Assembly: GCF_001641265.1 (NCBI RefSeq)
Contig: NW_020167527.1
Span: 930,001 to 994,000, forward strand
Direction of reading: 5' to 3'
DNA: 64,000 nucleotides
Source of the DNA: Pseudogymnoascus destructans
Lineage: Eukaryota; Ascomycota; Leotiomycetes; Thelebolales; Thelebolaceae
The first letter of the stretch is position 1. Every line of letters starts with the position of its first letter. The position numbers and the translations under genes were made by a program. A model generated the notes under the pieces. It was not told the origin of the DNA, searched no databases, and saw only the letters and a list, made by a program, of their open reading frames with translations. Shown here one piece after another: positions 1 through 11,646 of this stretch.

Positions 1-2
1 GC

Positions 3-247
3 TCCCAAGTCATCGAGGCCAAGGAGGCCACCTGACAGAAAGCGACCACCAAAGGCAAGACAGCGACAAATATCACTGTACCCGACCAAACTAAGGATGT
101 TGAGGAGGAAGATCACCCAGAAGAAGAATACGACTGCATTATAGTTGAATACTGAAGTAGTAATACTCTGTTTTTCGCTTTCTTCATGGTTGGTCTTCCC
201 CCACTATCCCGTTTACGCCATTCTCCCAGTTACGCCACGACTTACGT
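3..247 (+). pseudogene. 3' end of a Fot1/pogo-like DNA transposon
   Basis: A short open frame ends at a TGA at 153-155 and encodes an acidic tail of the type that closes fungal pogo/Fot1 transposases; it contains an in-frame TGA at 33-35. Downstream, bases about 205-247 read, on the other strand, like a fungal pogo terminal repeat beginning ACGTAAGTCGTGGCG and are followed by a TA (248-249), the usual target dinucleotide. The rest of the element lies left of the window, so the matching TIR cannot be checked. The transposase tail is assigned by composition and position only. Confidence 0.4.
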
Positions 248-360
248 TACATGAGTATCTCTAGTATGTGGAATCTCAGCTGCACCTTGCTCACACTGGT
301 ATGCTTCTGTCTCTGTATCTGCGTCAGCTTTTAAGCTCTTAAGAGCAGCTTGTACAATAC

Positions 361-969
361 TTATAATATGTGCAATGCACCGAACGTCGCCTTTTTAACA
401 GTAAATGTCCAAGGTTGTTGAGTTGATGTTTGACAGTTGCTTGCTAACTTCTCATATTCTGAGAGCATTGTAGTGTTTGCTGATGCATTGTCTCGTGTGC
501 ATGTAAAGATTGCACCTGTGATGTCTAGACTGTCTGTTACTGTAGCTAACTGCTCAGCTAAGTACTCGCCGCTGTGAATAGGCTCTTGAAGATGTATTAC
601 ATCAAGCAACTTTGACCTTTGTTGCCATTTCTCATTAATCCAATGAGCAGTAACAGCAGCATACTCAGTATAGTTCTGAGCAGACCATGCATCTGTCGTT
701 ATAGATATCCAGCCTCCATTTAAAATATGAGAGTGGAGTTCTAGTTGTAGTATGCCTCAGTGATATGAGAATTGGCGTTGTAGCTCTCTGTGTAATGTCC
801 TTGAGGAAAGTGATAATACAGATGGGCTTAAGAACTGTATTAACTGACGATATGAATAGCTTTTGACAATGCGTAAGGGCAAGTTGTTAGATACTACAAA
901 TGATAGTACTAGCTCTCGGTATTTTGCTGGATTGGGCAAGGAGCACAATCCTTGATTCTGGAGCTGCAA
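361..969 (-). pseudogene. hAT transposase fragment
   Basis: Two consecutive minus-strand frames encode the middle of a hAT-superfamily transposase: an entry region with NNLPLRIVKS and LHREL, then GGWISITTDAWSAQNYTEY and FTCTRDNASAN, which match the conserved DxW and T(x)DNASN blocks around the catalytic aspartates. A stop near 757 separates the parts. The BED finger at the N-terminus and the hATC dimerisation domain at the C-terminus are missing, so it cannot be active. The upstream end runs into the Copia remnant on the opposite strand. The blocks resemble those of the intact hAT transposase at 27623-30379, but it is a different, older copy. Confidence 0.8.
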
Positions 970-2061
970 TTCATGTCTGTAACGACCGTATGAGGTTCTA
1001 CAACCTAAAGGAATGTGAGGACGGAAACTACCTCTTAGCTGGAGACCAGAGAGTAAGGATTGAAGGGTTCCGGTCCATGGACATCAAAGTCCAGGTTGGA
1101 AAGGACACAAAGTCCATACGAACCATACCACTCCACAAAACAGTATATTGAAAAGCTGGTTGAGAAATTTAATATAAACGGACCTCCAGCGAAGACACCA
1201 CTTTCTCCTCAAGAATTACGCCCTTTTGAAGGCACGGCGACCCCAGAACAGATTCTGGGCTATCAGCAGAGAATAGGCTCATGCCTATACGCCGCGATTC
1301 AGACTCGACCAGATATTTCATTCACTGTTGCAAAGCTTTCTCAGTTTCTCACGAATCCTGGCCCTGATCACCACTCTGCTGCATATAGACTCCTAAGCTA
1401 TTTGTCAGGAACTCGGACGCTAGGTATCCAATATGGCGATACGGATGAGGAAACGCCTTATGAGGCTATTTTCACGTCTCATCCTATGCCCGCAGCCCCT
1501 GAGGGGGTGGGATCGAAGGACAGTATGACTGAATTGAAGGACAATACGACTCAGGGCGTGAAGCGCTATTTCCAACCTTCGAGCGATGCCTCATTTGCGG
1601 ACAATCCTAACCGCAAGAGCTCCCACGGTTTTCTATTCAAGCTGTTTAACGGACCTATCGCCTGGATGTCCAAGAAACAGACACACGTCTCCACATCGAT
1701 GACTCAAGCTGAGTTCATCGCCGTCTCAGAGGCTGCGAAGGAGCTTATCTGGTGGACGAGACTATTCAAATCGGTCGACTTAGACCTTCACGAAGATCCT
1801 ACAATTGGTTGCGACAATCTACAGACAGTGAGGCTCCTCAACTCGTCAGCTCCCAGATTAATCACGAAGCTGAAACACGTCGATATACTGGGACACTGGC
1901 TGCGTGAGCAGGTGGATCTTGGCGCCATTCATGTGGAATGGATGCCAACAGGATAGATGCCTGCCGACGGATTTACGAAGGCTCTTCCAAAGCAAAAACA
2001 CGACGTATTTGTCCAACAGCTCAACCTGGTGAACCTCCGAGACCATATTCAAAAGCTATAG
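900..2061 (+). pseudogene. Ty1/Copia retrotransposon pol remnant with internal deletion
   Basis: The first frame (about 900-1151) carries the Copia aspartic protease signature ILDSGAAIHVCND. It runs almost directly into the C-terminal part of reverse transcriptase and RNase H (about 1150-2061: QTRPDISFTVAKLSQF, then SDASFADN and KKQTHVSTSMTQAEF). The integrase and the RT catalytic YVDD block are therefore deleted. A single in-frame TAG at 1954-1956 splits the terminal block; the frame continues unchanged to MPADGFTKALP, the usual Copia RNase H end, and stops at 2059-2061. The TAG fits a CAG-to-TAG change (CpA to TpA, the RIP-preferred context). Defunct. Confidence 0.85.
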
Positions 2062-2219
2062 ATCCAGGAGTCAAATGTCACGGCGAACAGACGCGAACGG
2101 ACAGGCAGGTTGGCAGGCACTCTGCGACACCGAACTATTGACGACACACGTTGATCGTGCCTTTGAATTACCTTCTATTTGAGCTCAGTTTCCTGATATC
2201 TCCACGTTACCTGAGGGGG

Positions 2220-2453
2220 TGTCTCAGTTGGGGCTGAAGCTGTTCATGTCACGTGTTCGATATTCTCATGTAGATGTCTCACATATAGAACTATATAGGC
2301 TTAGTTTACTCACCGAGTGCAACATCCTGGCACTGGCTCAGGACGTTGCTCTCCAGACAATATATATTCTATTGAAGCCATTCTTGATATATCAGTTGGT
2401 TGATCGCTCCAGTGATTTGTACCCTAGCGCCCAACTAAGACTTAGCCGTAACA
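2220..2453 (+). repeat. Probable 3' LTR of the Copia remnant
   Basis: Immediately after the Copia RNase H region and a purine-rich tract (GAGGGGG, 2213-2219) a segment starts with TGTCTCAG and plausibly ends at CCGTAACA, giving the TG...CA ends of an LTR and about 234 bp. The 5' LTR is absent. The right boundary is a guess from the terminal dinucleotide. Confidence 0.5.
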
Positions 2454-2559
2454 TGTCAGTGGTGAGGTAGAGACTGAGCGCTGAGTGACCGCGCTAACGA
2501 TCGAATACAAAGCTCCTCATAAGTTGACCTTAGGGCATATTTATAAAGGTCTTGCCAAG

Positions 2560-4069
2560 ATGAACCTGGACGAGGTTGTGGAAGTAAGCAAGAATGAAAG
2601 TGTGGCAATTTGCTGTCGTCGTTTGGTGGCCGCTGTGATTATGCAACGCTTCTCATATATGGTGAAGGCTGGGGTGGAATATGGCGAGATCTACACTGGT
2701 GAAGCAACGATATTCCTGCGCATTCCTGACGATCTCTTGACCGTGTACTACTCTCTATCTGTTCCAAAGGGAGATGTCGGGGCGTCCACTGGCTGGGACG
2801 AGCGTGGAAACGAGCCCAATCGATTGCATATGACCGCAGTTGGTCAGGCTGTAGCATTTACTCTTCGCGCGCTTAAAACGCCTCCACGCAGTGCACAATG
2901 GATAAGGAAAGCTCTGCGTCAGCTCAAGACATGGAATGTCGTCGTTAAGGAGGTCGAGGATGCCGTCGCCGATGAGGAAGTTCTGTCTTCGGAGTATCGC
3001 CCTTCACCAAGGGTCACTCAGGATATTATACGGCCACCGATCCAATTCCGACCTCGTAGGAAGAACATATACGTGGGAAGTTGTGCTTCGGTGACGTCTT
3101 CTTTCAGCAGCGATGATGACAACCATCATCCCGACACACCAAGTCGTCCTCAACGGCCTCCAAAAAGCGGAAACCCTATTACTTCCCCCAACCCACCATC
3201 ACAATCTACCGAACGTGGTGGGACCAAAGGTGGTGGGAAAAAGGGGGCTTCTAGCGAGACTCATCGGCAAAAGAACTTGGGTCGATTTTGTACGCCAAAC
3301 TGCCTAATGGGTATGGTAGATGGGGGAGAACTCGATTGGCAGTGTCCGAATGTCAAGGAACATGGAAAAGGTCATCATCAACTCGACCGTAATACATTCA
3401 TGCGACATATTGTTGCGCAATCAGCTTGACTATTGTGTGGCAATGAACGTTCATGGAGCTCGAGGAGCTTTTTTCAAGGTCAAGTTACCTGGATTTGGGT
3501 ACGCCGTTGCCGCGAAAGGCACCGGGATTGAGTGTGTTAAAGATCTGATGCACGAATCGACAATTTACCGTCGTCTCCTTCCTATTCAGGGGAAGTGCGT
3601 ACCTGTGCACCTAGGAGAGACGAAAGTGGACAGTATATTATACTACGCAGGAGCCGTTCGTATTGTCTATATGATGTTTCTAAGCTTTGGAGGATTCCAA
3701 TTACGATCGCCAATCCCACAAACTCTCGCTGACGACGCCATCTCCGGTCTGCATGCCATACATCAGTTGGGAGTATTGCAGGGTGATCCAGCAGCCCGGA
3801 ACATTCTCGTCCACCCGGATCGGCCAGGAATTACCTGGATTGACTTTGAACGAGCCGAGTTCGTACGCCCACGAGCGGTACTCGGAACTCTATCTCCAAA
3901 TCGGAAACGAAAGCTTGGCTGGTCTCACGAAGAAGGGAAGTGTCAGAATGGAAAGAGCAGCAAGAAGATACCTGCATCAGACATAGGTCAAGCTAAGACG
4001 GAGCTGGCGAGATTGGTGGTGAAGCAGAGAGTAGTCATTTCTACAGATGCCAACCTCATTCGGCCCTGA
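2560..4069 (+). pseudogene. Fungal protein-kinase-like gene with a frameshift
   Basis: The first frame runs 2485-3427; the first ATG is at 2560 (MNLDEVVEVSKN). It contains the N-terminal region of a fungal family of divergent protein-kinase-like proteins, then a Pro/Gly/Ser-rich linker. The second frame (to 4069) holds the kinase-like part: GARGAFFKVKLPGFGY with the ATP-site lysine AAKGT, a catalytic-loop equivalent LQGDPAARNIL, and IDFERAEF in the DFG position. The frames join cleanly if the T at about 3421 is treated as an extra base (frame 1 reads IVAQ, frame 2 continues QLDYCVAMN). No intron signals sit there, so this is probably a recent pseudogene or a base error. A second fragment of the same family lies at 18391-18570. 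Confidence 0.65.
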
Positions 4070-5173
4070 ACGCGTATCGGGAGCCGAAGAAGTCTATAGC
4101 TGAATGAACTCTCTCCGGAAGTCGTCACTGATGAGCCTCGTCACCGACATTTCCATACGAGACAGTGCCAACTCAGCTCACGAGTTCAATAGACACAAAT
4201 GAGTTCGACGCAGGAAGCCACCTCTCATTCCACAATTTCGACGCCAATTCCGGATGTGAATAACGCGGCGAGATCCGGTGGATACTCGCCGGGCGGTGCT
4301 GTCATACTGGATGCAAGACTAGGGCAGACCCGAAGAGCTCGAAGACGTCGAAGTATGGGACAAGACCTGAGCCAGAAATGGAAGGACTGCTGGGCGAGTT
4401 TGTGTGGAGTTCGCACTCTGTGCCCGGAGGGAAGCACGTGAGTCGTGCCTTCCAATCTTCACAACCACCACAAGAAGCACGAAGGACGAAGGATCACACT
4501 TTCCTAATTAGGAAATAGACAGCTGTAGCTGCCCTCTGAGCTCAGCTTATTACACATATATATAGTAGACACGGTAGCTAGATCAATAAAACATGCATTC
4601 ACGGATCACTGACTGAGGCCCTACCATTCTACGTTATAGATCGCTACTGACGCTGTAGTTCAACAGTTTGTGCCTGTCGTGTAACAGCTCACGCATTTCA
4701 CGGTAGTGAAAAGGAAAGGAACACCCCAAGTACATGTATGCCCGTTCTAGCTTATACCCGTGATCTTAGCGCTGCCGATCCTGCAGAGCTCGCGCTCTCT
4801 GCAGGTATAGTCGCCGAGGGCCACGAGATAGTTGTAGCACGCAATTACGTCGTCGACGTCGGCGACGTATTCGCACCCCTCGCTAGGGGTGCGGCAGCGG
4901 GTCACTTGTGTGAATTCATCATCTCGGGGCGCGACTGTAGATGGTGTGTTGGTTTGCTGAACTATGCCCTCACTACTCAAAATACATCGCATCTCATCCT
5001 CCTTTTTAACCGCACAGATGGGACTGAAGCAAAGATAAGTCTCCGTTATTTTAAAAAAAAGGTGCGGGGTATATATATATATGGGTGCAGAGCTCACTTC
5101 GATCATTCTCATTTACCAGCCTCCAGCCCCTCCCTGCACCTATCAGCCTTTCTAGGTGCTCATAAGGCGCCTG
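4070..5173. other. No supported gene
   Basis: Open frames on both strands at 4738-5229 overlap each other and show no recognisable motif or splice structure. An AT-rich stretch around 4540-4600 contains TATATATA runs. Nothing else is seen. Confidence 0.5.
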
Positions 5174-5796
5174 TTATTCAGGGTTTAGATGTAAGCCAAC
5201 AGGCCAATTTCCTGAAAGCAACTCCTTAACATCATAATTTCCCGCTGCCATAGCCACATCCAACGGACTCCTGCCATGGCCATCCCGTGCTGCCGTATTA
5301 GCACCTTTTTCAACGAGGAGCCGCACCATATCAACAAATACCTCCTTGGCGGCGGCGACGGCATGAAGCAGGGTGGTTCCATTGTCCAGCTTAGCATTCG
5401 CATCCGCACCTCCGTCGAGCGGGACTTTCATGGCATCTAAGCGCCTCCTGCTCAACCTTCGTATAGCGGCGTGTATCCGCAATCGAAACTCTTCAGATTG
5501 ACATCGTAACCAGCGTCAATCAGCAATTTCAGCGAATCCGGTCGCGTAAAACGTGCTGCAGTATAATCCGCACCGTGGTGTCCAAGGGACCGCGCTCTCT
5601 CTAGAGTTTCGGGTCGGTCCATCGTTGCCGCCCAGAGCAGGTATTTCGGAGCTCCATCGCGGCGGTGGTAGAGCTCGGGGGTTAGTAAACTGTAGAGGTA
5701 TCGCTTTGCCCTTAAGAATGTTGCTAGGTCGCTTTGTGAATGGAGTTCGCGTCCAATAACTAGTAGAAGCTCGCGTGGGAGATCAAGGAGCCGCAT
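5174..5796 (-). pseudogene. F-box/ankyrin-repeat protein, frame-broken
   Basis: The upstream frame (5796-5452) starts with an F-box-like segment (LLDLPRELLLVIGREL, then ATFLRAKRYLYSLL) and leads into ankyrin repeats (SLKLLIDAGYDVN, CGYTPLYEG). The downstream frame (5482-5174) continues with GGADANAKLDNGTTLLHA, VRLLVEKGANTAARDGHG and RSPLDVAMAAGNYDVKELL. Between them, about 5440-5470, the reading frame has to be shifted twice in about 25 bases. No usable intron exists there (the only GT...AG pair is 20 nt). F-box/ankyrin proteins of fungi usually act as substrate adaptors of SCF ubiquitin ligases; this copy is short and probably dead. Confidence 0.6.
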
Positions 5797-6112
5797 TGAG
5801 GAATATTATCTGAGTTTAATGTTCTTCGGGGGAAGCGCAAAGTCTAGATTGACTAATTGGCGGGTTAGTAACTGTGTTTTGATGCCCCTTGGGGAACGGC
5901 TTTGGTTGGCTGGACAAGCCAACCCCTTACATAGGACACCCCGTCACATTTCCCTTTACAGTGCAACAGATCCCATCGCCATAACTCCATCATAGAGCTC
6001 ATACTATGCCTTATATATATAAGGGTCTCATCCGAGTTTTAAGCCCCCACTACCATGTGAGAAATCGACCAGCGTTGTGGCTGCTGTGGCGCGCAAATTC
6101 ATCCCTCTATCT

Positions 6113-6472
6113 TCAAATACTTTTCCCTCCAACATACCCATAACCCCTCCCCTGCGCCTCTGGGCGGATCCGAATACTCATCGTACAACTCCTATGGTGC
6201 GGATGCGTGTGCTGGAGATTTACGTATCCGATGATATTCGGGGTTTGCGGAGCGGAGGGATTGGGGGTGCAGACCAGGACTCCGAGGAAAGCTTCGCGGA
6301 ATCCGCGCATGAAACTATCTACATCCGCTGAAGACGCTGGCTTGACCAGGTAGTTTGTTGTGTTCTCGGAACTGGTGCGGTCGGAGAGGATGGAGAGGAT
6401 GAAGGCTTTGTCGCGCGGCGTGCCTTCTAGTCCGCGGTAGATTAGACGCTCTGAGCTGAATGAGGAGGCCAT
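6113..6472 (-). pseudogene. GNAT N-acetyltransferase, 3'-truncated
   Basis: From the ATG at 6472 the frame reads MASSFSSERLIYRGLEG and carries a GNAT fold up to strand 4 and motif A (IGYVNLQHTH, then IRPEAQGRGYG, the acetyl-CoA pyrophosphate-binding R/QxxGxG/A element). Directly after this the family signal stops and the frame ends at 6113 with unrelated residues. The C-terminal half (motif B) that small fungal GNAT proteins of about 200 residues have is missing. The in-frame extension upstream of 6472 looks like 5' UTR. Substrate unknown. A truncated remnant, probably cut by the rearrangement that left the AT-rich stretch at 5800-6110. Confidence 0.55.
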
Positions 6473-6873
6473 GTTTCTTGAAGTGTTGGGATGGATTGAG
6501 ATGTTTGTATTGATTTCATAGTGGTGAAATGCGTTAATTTGCTTTACGCCTTGGGCGAATCTAAGGTGGGAGACGCTGCCCCTGCCAGGCATGCAACCTG
6601 CGCCATACTGTTCGAGTTAGTACACGTTACGCAACAACCAAAGGGACCTTCCTATATAGTATAGACTAATATATGAAGCTACTTGCTCATCTGATCCCGG
6701 GTTGAAGGACAACTTGCTTCATCCGATGATTAATTTGGATGGTAATTGAAACTTTGTTGGTTTTTTTTGTTATACAATGTCTAGGCTACTTGATACAACA
6801 CTCTAGGTATAATCTTCTCCCTCTCTCTTTCTCACATACGTCTTCCTCAAGGGAGGTGGGAGGTTAGTTTAGT

Positions 6874-8391
6874 TTAGTCGCTGCGCGGTGTGTTGCGGTC
6901 AATCTCCCTGCGCATCTCATGCTTGATCTTTGTGAGCGTTCCAGCGCCGCCGTAGACGAGTCTGTTGGTTCTTGTCAGCTATTATGTCTTCGGAAAACAT
7001 CCCCCAAAGGGCTTCGCGAGTAAAACAAAAAGCGCTCAGGAAGAAGGAAACTTACGCGGTATAAACCTGCACCATATCAGCCCCTGCCTCCAAAACCTTC
7101 AACGCCTCCTTCCCATTCGTAACACCCCCACTCCCAAACACCGTCTTCCTCTCCCCACCCTTCCCCTTATCCAACTCCTCCCTATACTTCCTCACCAGAT
7201 CCACCGTCCCCTCAAACAGCTGCGGTCCCGAATACCCGCCCGCCTCCTCCCTCAGTATCCGCTCCTCCTCCGCGGGCAGCATGAACCCAGCCGGAACGGG
7301 CGCCGGCCGCCTCTTAGTGGTGTTTCCAACGATGACTCCGTCAACGCCCGAGTCCCACACCGCGTTACAGATTCCCTCTACCTGCTTGGCCTCCCGCTCA
7401 TCAGGGGAAACCTTCACCATAACCCTCGGCACCACCTTCCTATCCGTCTCCCCCGCCGCCTTAACAACCGCCTTCAAAATCGCCGTCAACGGCGCCTGCG
7501 CCTGGAGGTCCCTCAGCCCCGCGGTATTGGGACTGGAGACATTGACAACCAGCACATCAGCGTAGCGCGCGAGGCGCTTAACACAGTACACGTAATCCGC
7601 GACGACAGAGTCAATATCATCGGGCGTGCTCGCGTTCTTCCCAATCTGCACACCCATCAATTTCCCCTCCGCCAGCGATCCCGGTGGTACACCAGCCTCG
7701 CCATTAAGGACACGACGCTCGCCATCATCACCACCGCCAAAGCCGGCAGAGATGGCGTAACGACGGACGCGCTCGCGGAGACGCGCAGCAACGGCGTCGG
7801 CGCCGAGGGAGTTGAGTCCGAAGCGGTTGATCAGGGCGTTTTGGGAGGGAAGAGGCGCGGCTGGGGGTTTCCGGCTTGCGGCTTAGGCACTATGCCGCCG
7901 ACTTCGGTGTATGCGGCGCCGAGGGCGAGGAGGGCGTCGGGGACGGAGGCGTTCTTGTCGATTCCGGCAGAGGTGCCGACGGGGGAGGTGAGGACGTGGC
8001 CGAAGATTGTGGTGCTCAGATCTGGTCCGGCAGCGTGAGCGCGCTCGCGGGGGTGGAGACCGAGGGTATAGAGTGTTGAGAGGGCCGTCAGGGTTACGGA
8101 ATGGGCGCGTTCGGGGTCGGGGACAAGGTAGCGGAGGGAGGGGACGATGAGATGGCGGTGTAGCGCCGTGAAGCGGGTGTCGGTTGCGGAGAGGTAGGTT
8201 ATGAGGAGAGCGGTGGTAAGGAAGGTGGTGGTGACGAGGCGCTTGAGGGCTGTGACGATGCGGGAGGGGGGAGGGGGGGTGCTGGTCGTGGAGGAGAGGC
8301 GGGTGAGGCGTGCTGGGGCGCGGGGGAGGGTTGGGCGCGTGAGGGTACGGAGGGCGAGGGGGGTGCGCGAGAGGCGCGGTAGGAAGCTCAT
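6874..8391 (-). CDS. pyrE: Dihydroorotate dehydrogenase, class 2 (mitochondrial), with one frameshift
   Basis: Oxidises dihydroorotate to orotate with ubiquinone (fourth step of de novo pyrimidine synthesis) at the mitochondrial inner membrane. The Arg/Ser/Pro-rich start (MSFLPRLSRT) followed by a hydrophobic segment (about residues 51-66) is the import signal plus anchor of class 2 enzymes. Seen: GTSAGIDKNA, VNVSSPNTAGLRDLQ with the class 2 catalytic serine, VGNTT, and the FMN-phosphate loop FGSGGVTNGKEAL. A 94-nt intron (6962-7055, GTAAGT...CAACAG) joins VYTA to LVYGGAGTLTKIK; the stop is at 6874-6876. At about 7841-7852 the frame is lost: the upstream part ends FPPKTP-stop, while the downstream frame resumes QNALINRFGLNS. 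A small deletion between short CTTCC repeats would explain it. The GC-rich third codon positions contrast with the nearby transposons. Either a null allele or a base error. Confidence 0.88.
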
Positions 8392-9083
8392 CGTGAGGGG
8401 ATTGGTGAGGGCTGTCCTCCGCTGCGTAGGTGAGGTGTGTGGGTGTTCAATTGGGGGGGGATGTTAGGGAGGGAAGTGATGTCGGGGAGGTTTCAAAAAA
8501 AAATCGGCGGCTAGTCCCGACGTCGCGGAGGGATCCCTGGCAGAATAAAAAAATTAGAGTTATCGCGGATCGTGGAGATGTAGATCGATAAGGTAAGGGG
8601 GGCGCCACGGATTTATTATAGAATAAAGCCACTTCCCGGGGTCGGAGCTGCTGAATTCGGCAGGACGCGGTTGCTGCTTTACGCACCCTCTACCCCTCGC
8701 TAAATCCTCGATCTGCAGACACGTGATCACGGCCCGCATCGGTTCCGGACCCTTCAAGGTCCCCGTTCCTGTTTCCTGCGTCTACTTTCTGCTTTCTGTT
8801 TCTCTCTTTTCTGCTTGCCCCAAGGTACCACTAGCCATCATGATTATGAGGGCCAGCACACGGGGGGCACCACCCCAGTCGCTTGAACTGCTCACTTGTT
8901 TAAGTACCTTGCAATCCCACGGCCGACATCAAGCACCATCTCTTCCAAAAAGCTTGCCGTCTCACACCTTTGCACAAGTCAGTCTGATAGATCCTCGTCT
9001 CGTGAAGGCAGGCTCCCCACGACTCTGTCTGCGGACCTCTGCGTTCATTTCGTTGTCCTAAGGCTACCGGTGAATCGCACATC
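8392..9083. other. Intergenic region between DHODH and the DUF3435 gene
   Basis: Divergent promoter space. The left part is AT/poly-A bearing (8500-8560). The right part (8760-8830) is a CT-rich stretch typical of fungal 5' leaders upstream of the 9084 ATG. If the DUF3435 gene is a Starship captain, the left end of that element should lie here; no repeat pair could be recognised. Confidence 0.5.
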
Positions 9084-11646
9084 ATGTCCACCAGACGAAT
9101 GGCCAACCGGCAACTGCCCTCTCCAAAGCAGAACTTGATACATTTCGTCACTAATCGAACAAGACATGCTCAACAACCAAAGAAGCCTAAGCGCACCGCC
9201 GAAGACTACCGGGTCATGGGTCAGGAGCTCAACACCAAATCTCAGAAACCCAAGGATGCTGAAGCCACGAAGGAGAATGTCCGAGGCATATGGCGCAAGT
9301 GGTCTAAGTAAGTTAACAACGCCCCCTTCAAGGCTCCTATTACTTACTCGAGATAAGGTTTTGCGCTTTTCAGGGTGTGGACGACGTGCGAGGAGCTATC
9401 GAGCAATGCGATAGGGGAAAGACGATGTCGTTCCTCTGCTTTATCTGCGAGAATTATAAAGTTAAGGCGTTCAATTCGGTCCACCAGTACCTGCTTCAGT
9501 TCAAACAACTCTACAATCGGGTCAATGGGCGTCACATGGATACAAACGACGCAAAAGAGGTGTTCAAGGTATGCTCTTGTATTCTATGTTACTTATGGAA
9601 GACATGACACTGACGCCGTTGTTGTAGTATCTAGATGCGACCTTGGCAGACGAATTCAAACTCAGACGGACGATGAAGGCTAAACCAGTGCTAGGAGCAG
9701 ACGATATCCTTCTCCTCCTCACCCACCTCTGGGCTCGGGATACTTCCGTATTTCCAACTGAGGACCAACGGTTAACGCTCGCAACGATGATGCTCCTGTC
9801 TATCTATACAGGTTGTCGGCCTGGGGAGCTGGCCGACGCCGCAAAGCGTGCAGGCGGAAAGACTACCTCTCGCAAACGTCCACATACGGAAGTCTGGGAT
9901 GCCGTTAATGACCTGGATGAAGATGAGTGTGTTGATGAGGAAGAAGGATCAGATGAGCCGAATTATCAACAACAAGAGCCTTGGGCTAATAAAAACGATA
10001 CTGAATATGACGATGATTACGTCGATCTCGACGCTGTGGAACGGGAATACAAGACTCTATGCTACGAGGATATCCGTCTCTGGATTGTTCGGAACCCCAC
10101 ACAGGGAGAACGAGACCTTCTGGGAATGGAGATCACTTTCGCCCATCACAAAGGTGCTGATAGGAAACCGAAACCGTATGTCCCTCTACAATCTCTCTGC
10201 CTCATCCCAACTAACTTCCCAACTTTAGCACGACCTTCCTCTTTCATGAAGAAGCCCTTCCCATACTTTGCCCTATCAGCCATGTCTTGGCTATCGCAAT
10301 AAAGGATAATGCTATCGAGGTCGAAGGCTCTTCGCACGCAGAGCCTTTTTTTACAAGTCATCTGCAGCATCCTACGAAAGCTGTCTTGATTCACTGGAAG
10401 CCGGAGATGCTTAAAAGACCCATATTTCGTCAGGCCGTACGCACGTCTGATATGTTTCGTACGTCGGAGTGGAAGGCATTACGCTACTCGACTTACGCTT
10501 ATTATCTTGATCGTCTCGGCTGGGCGACTGGTTTTGAGCAGAAGATAACGAGCTACTGTTTTCGAAGAGGCACAGGAAACGCTGTTGATGGTAAATTTCG
10601 TCACTGATCATTGTTTGCTTTAAACTAACAAGTGCGTAGGGGCTGCCACGACAGCAGTTCGCGACCAGATACTAAGGCACAACCCCCAGACTGGCGTCTT
10701 TTGCGGATCATACATCAATGAGAAAGTCAGGTTTATCGTTCAAGATGCAGTTCTAGACCAGCCTACCGATTCTGGCTTTCTCCGGGCCTTCACGCACATG
10801 AGTCTCACTTGTGACCCCCGTGCGCCTCAGACAGTGCCTGACGAGTTTCGCGATGCTCTCCCGCCCGACCTAGAGCTGGTGCAGCTTAAGCTTGAGCAGC
10901 AAGAGCTTCGCTTGGAGCTTAAGCGTTTGTATGGACACGCATTCGTTCAGGGCTCGATTGGTACAGAAGCGGGTGAAGAATATCGTCAATTAAATAGACA
11001 GATTGCTACGGTAACGAAGACACTTGAGCAAGAGCTCAAGAGGGAGTACCGCCGGGACTACTTCTACCGTATCCACAACGAAGAACTTGAGAAGATCATC
11101 AAGAAGGTCAAAGTCGTCACACCGACTTATGTTGAGCCTGTCGTCAAGCACCAGCTGCCTGAACGGACCCAGCTTCAAGATATCATGTGCGACCTCTCTA
11201 AGGGCCTCAATCCACGCGACATCGTCATGCGACGGATTCACGCCATCGACACAATGGTCGCATTATCTCGTCGCCAAGAAGTCCAGTGTCATAAGTCGCG
11301 GCTGAGCAAATCGTCTTCGGTATCTTCTCTTGAAGAGTCCCCCAAGGTGAAGGAGGAATCGCCTGTTCCTAATTCTTTCCCTCTGGTGTGCGAGAAAACT
11401 CAGTGTATATTCTGCATTGGCGACGATCGCCAGAGTTATGATAGGCGGATGCGCAAATTCTCGAAACCCGACAAGATGATGGACCATGTTGAGAGGCACT
11501 TACAAAAGAAGGCGGTAGGGGCGTTTGAATGCTGCCATCCAGTTTGCAGGGCAGAAGAGCTACTTCTTAACAACGTTATCCATTTCAAGAATCACGTAGA
11601 GGCGGTGCACGGCATTAGACTTCGAGACCCAAAATATATCTCTTGA
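9084..11646 (+). CDS. DUF3435 tyrosine recombinase (FluG-domain type), intact
   Basis: Five exons: 9084-9307, 9358-9568, 9628-10175, 10229-10590, 10640-11646, 783 aa, all phases consistent. The first intron uses the acceptor ATAAG at 9357, giving KWSKFCAFQGVDD; the nearer-looking CAG at 9373 would break the frame. Tyrosine-recombinase residues are visible: first arginine in IYTGCRPGELAD, then ITSYCFRRGTGNAVDG and VRDQILRHNP, and a candidate nucleophile tyrosine in CGSYINEKV. The C-terminus adds a coiled-coil stretch (about 11000-11120) and Cys/His clusters (CEKTQCIFC...H; CCHPVC...H). DUF3435 proteins are the captains that move Starship elements, but many solitary FluG-type copies also exist. 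It is the first gene of the accessory block and reads into it. Confidence 0.85.

Noticed and set aside
4738..5229. 163-aa plus and 121-aa minus frames
   Set aside because: Mutually overlapping, low-complexity ends, no recognisable domain.
8201..8467. Arg/Val-rich plus-strand frame
   Set aside because: Antisense shadow of the GC-rich DHODH start.
9308..9376. Frameshift in the DUF3435 gene at the first intron
   Set aside because: Using the CAG at 9373 breaks the frame, but the acceptor ATAAG ending at 9357 gives a 50-nt intron and a good family match, so the gene is intact.
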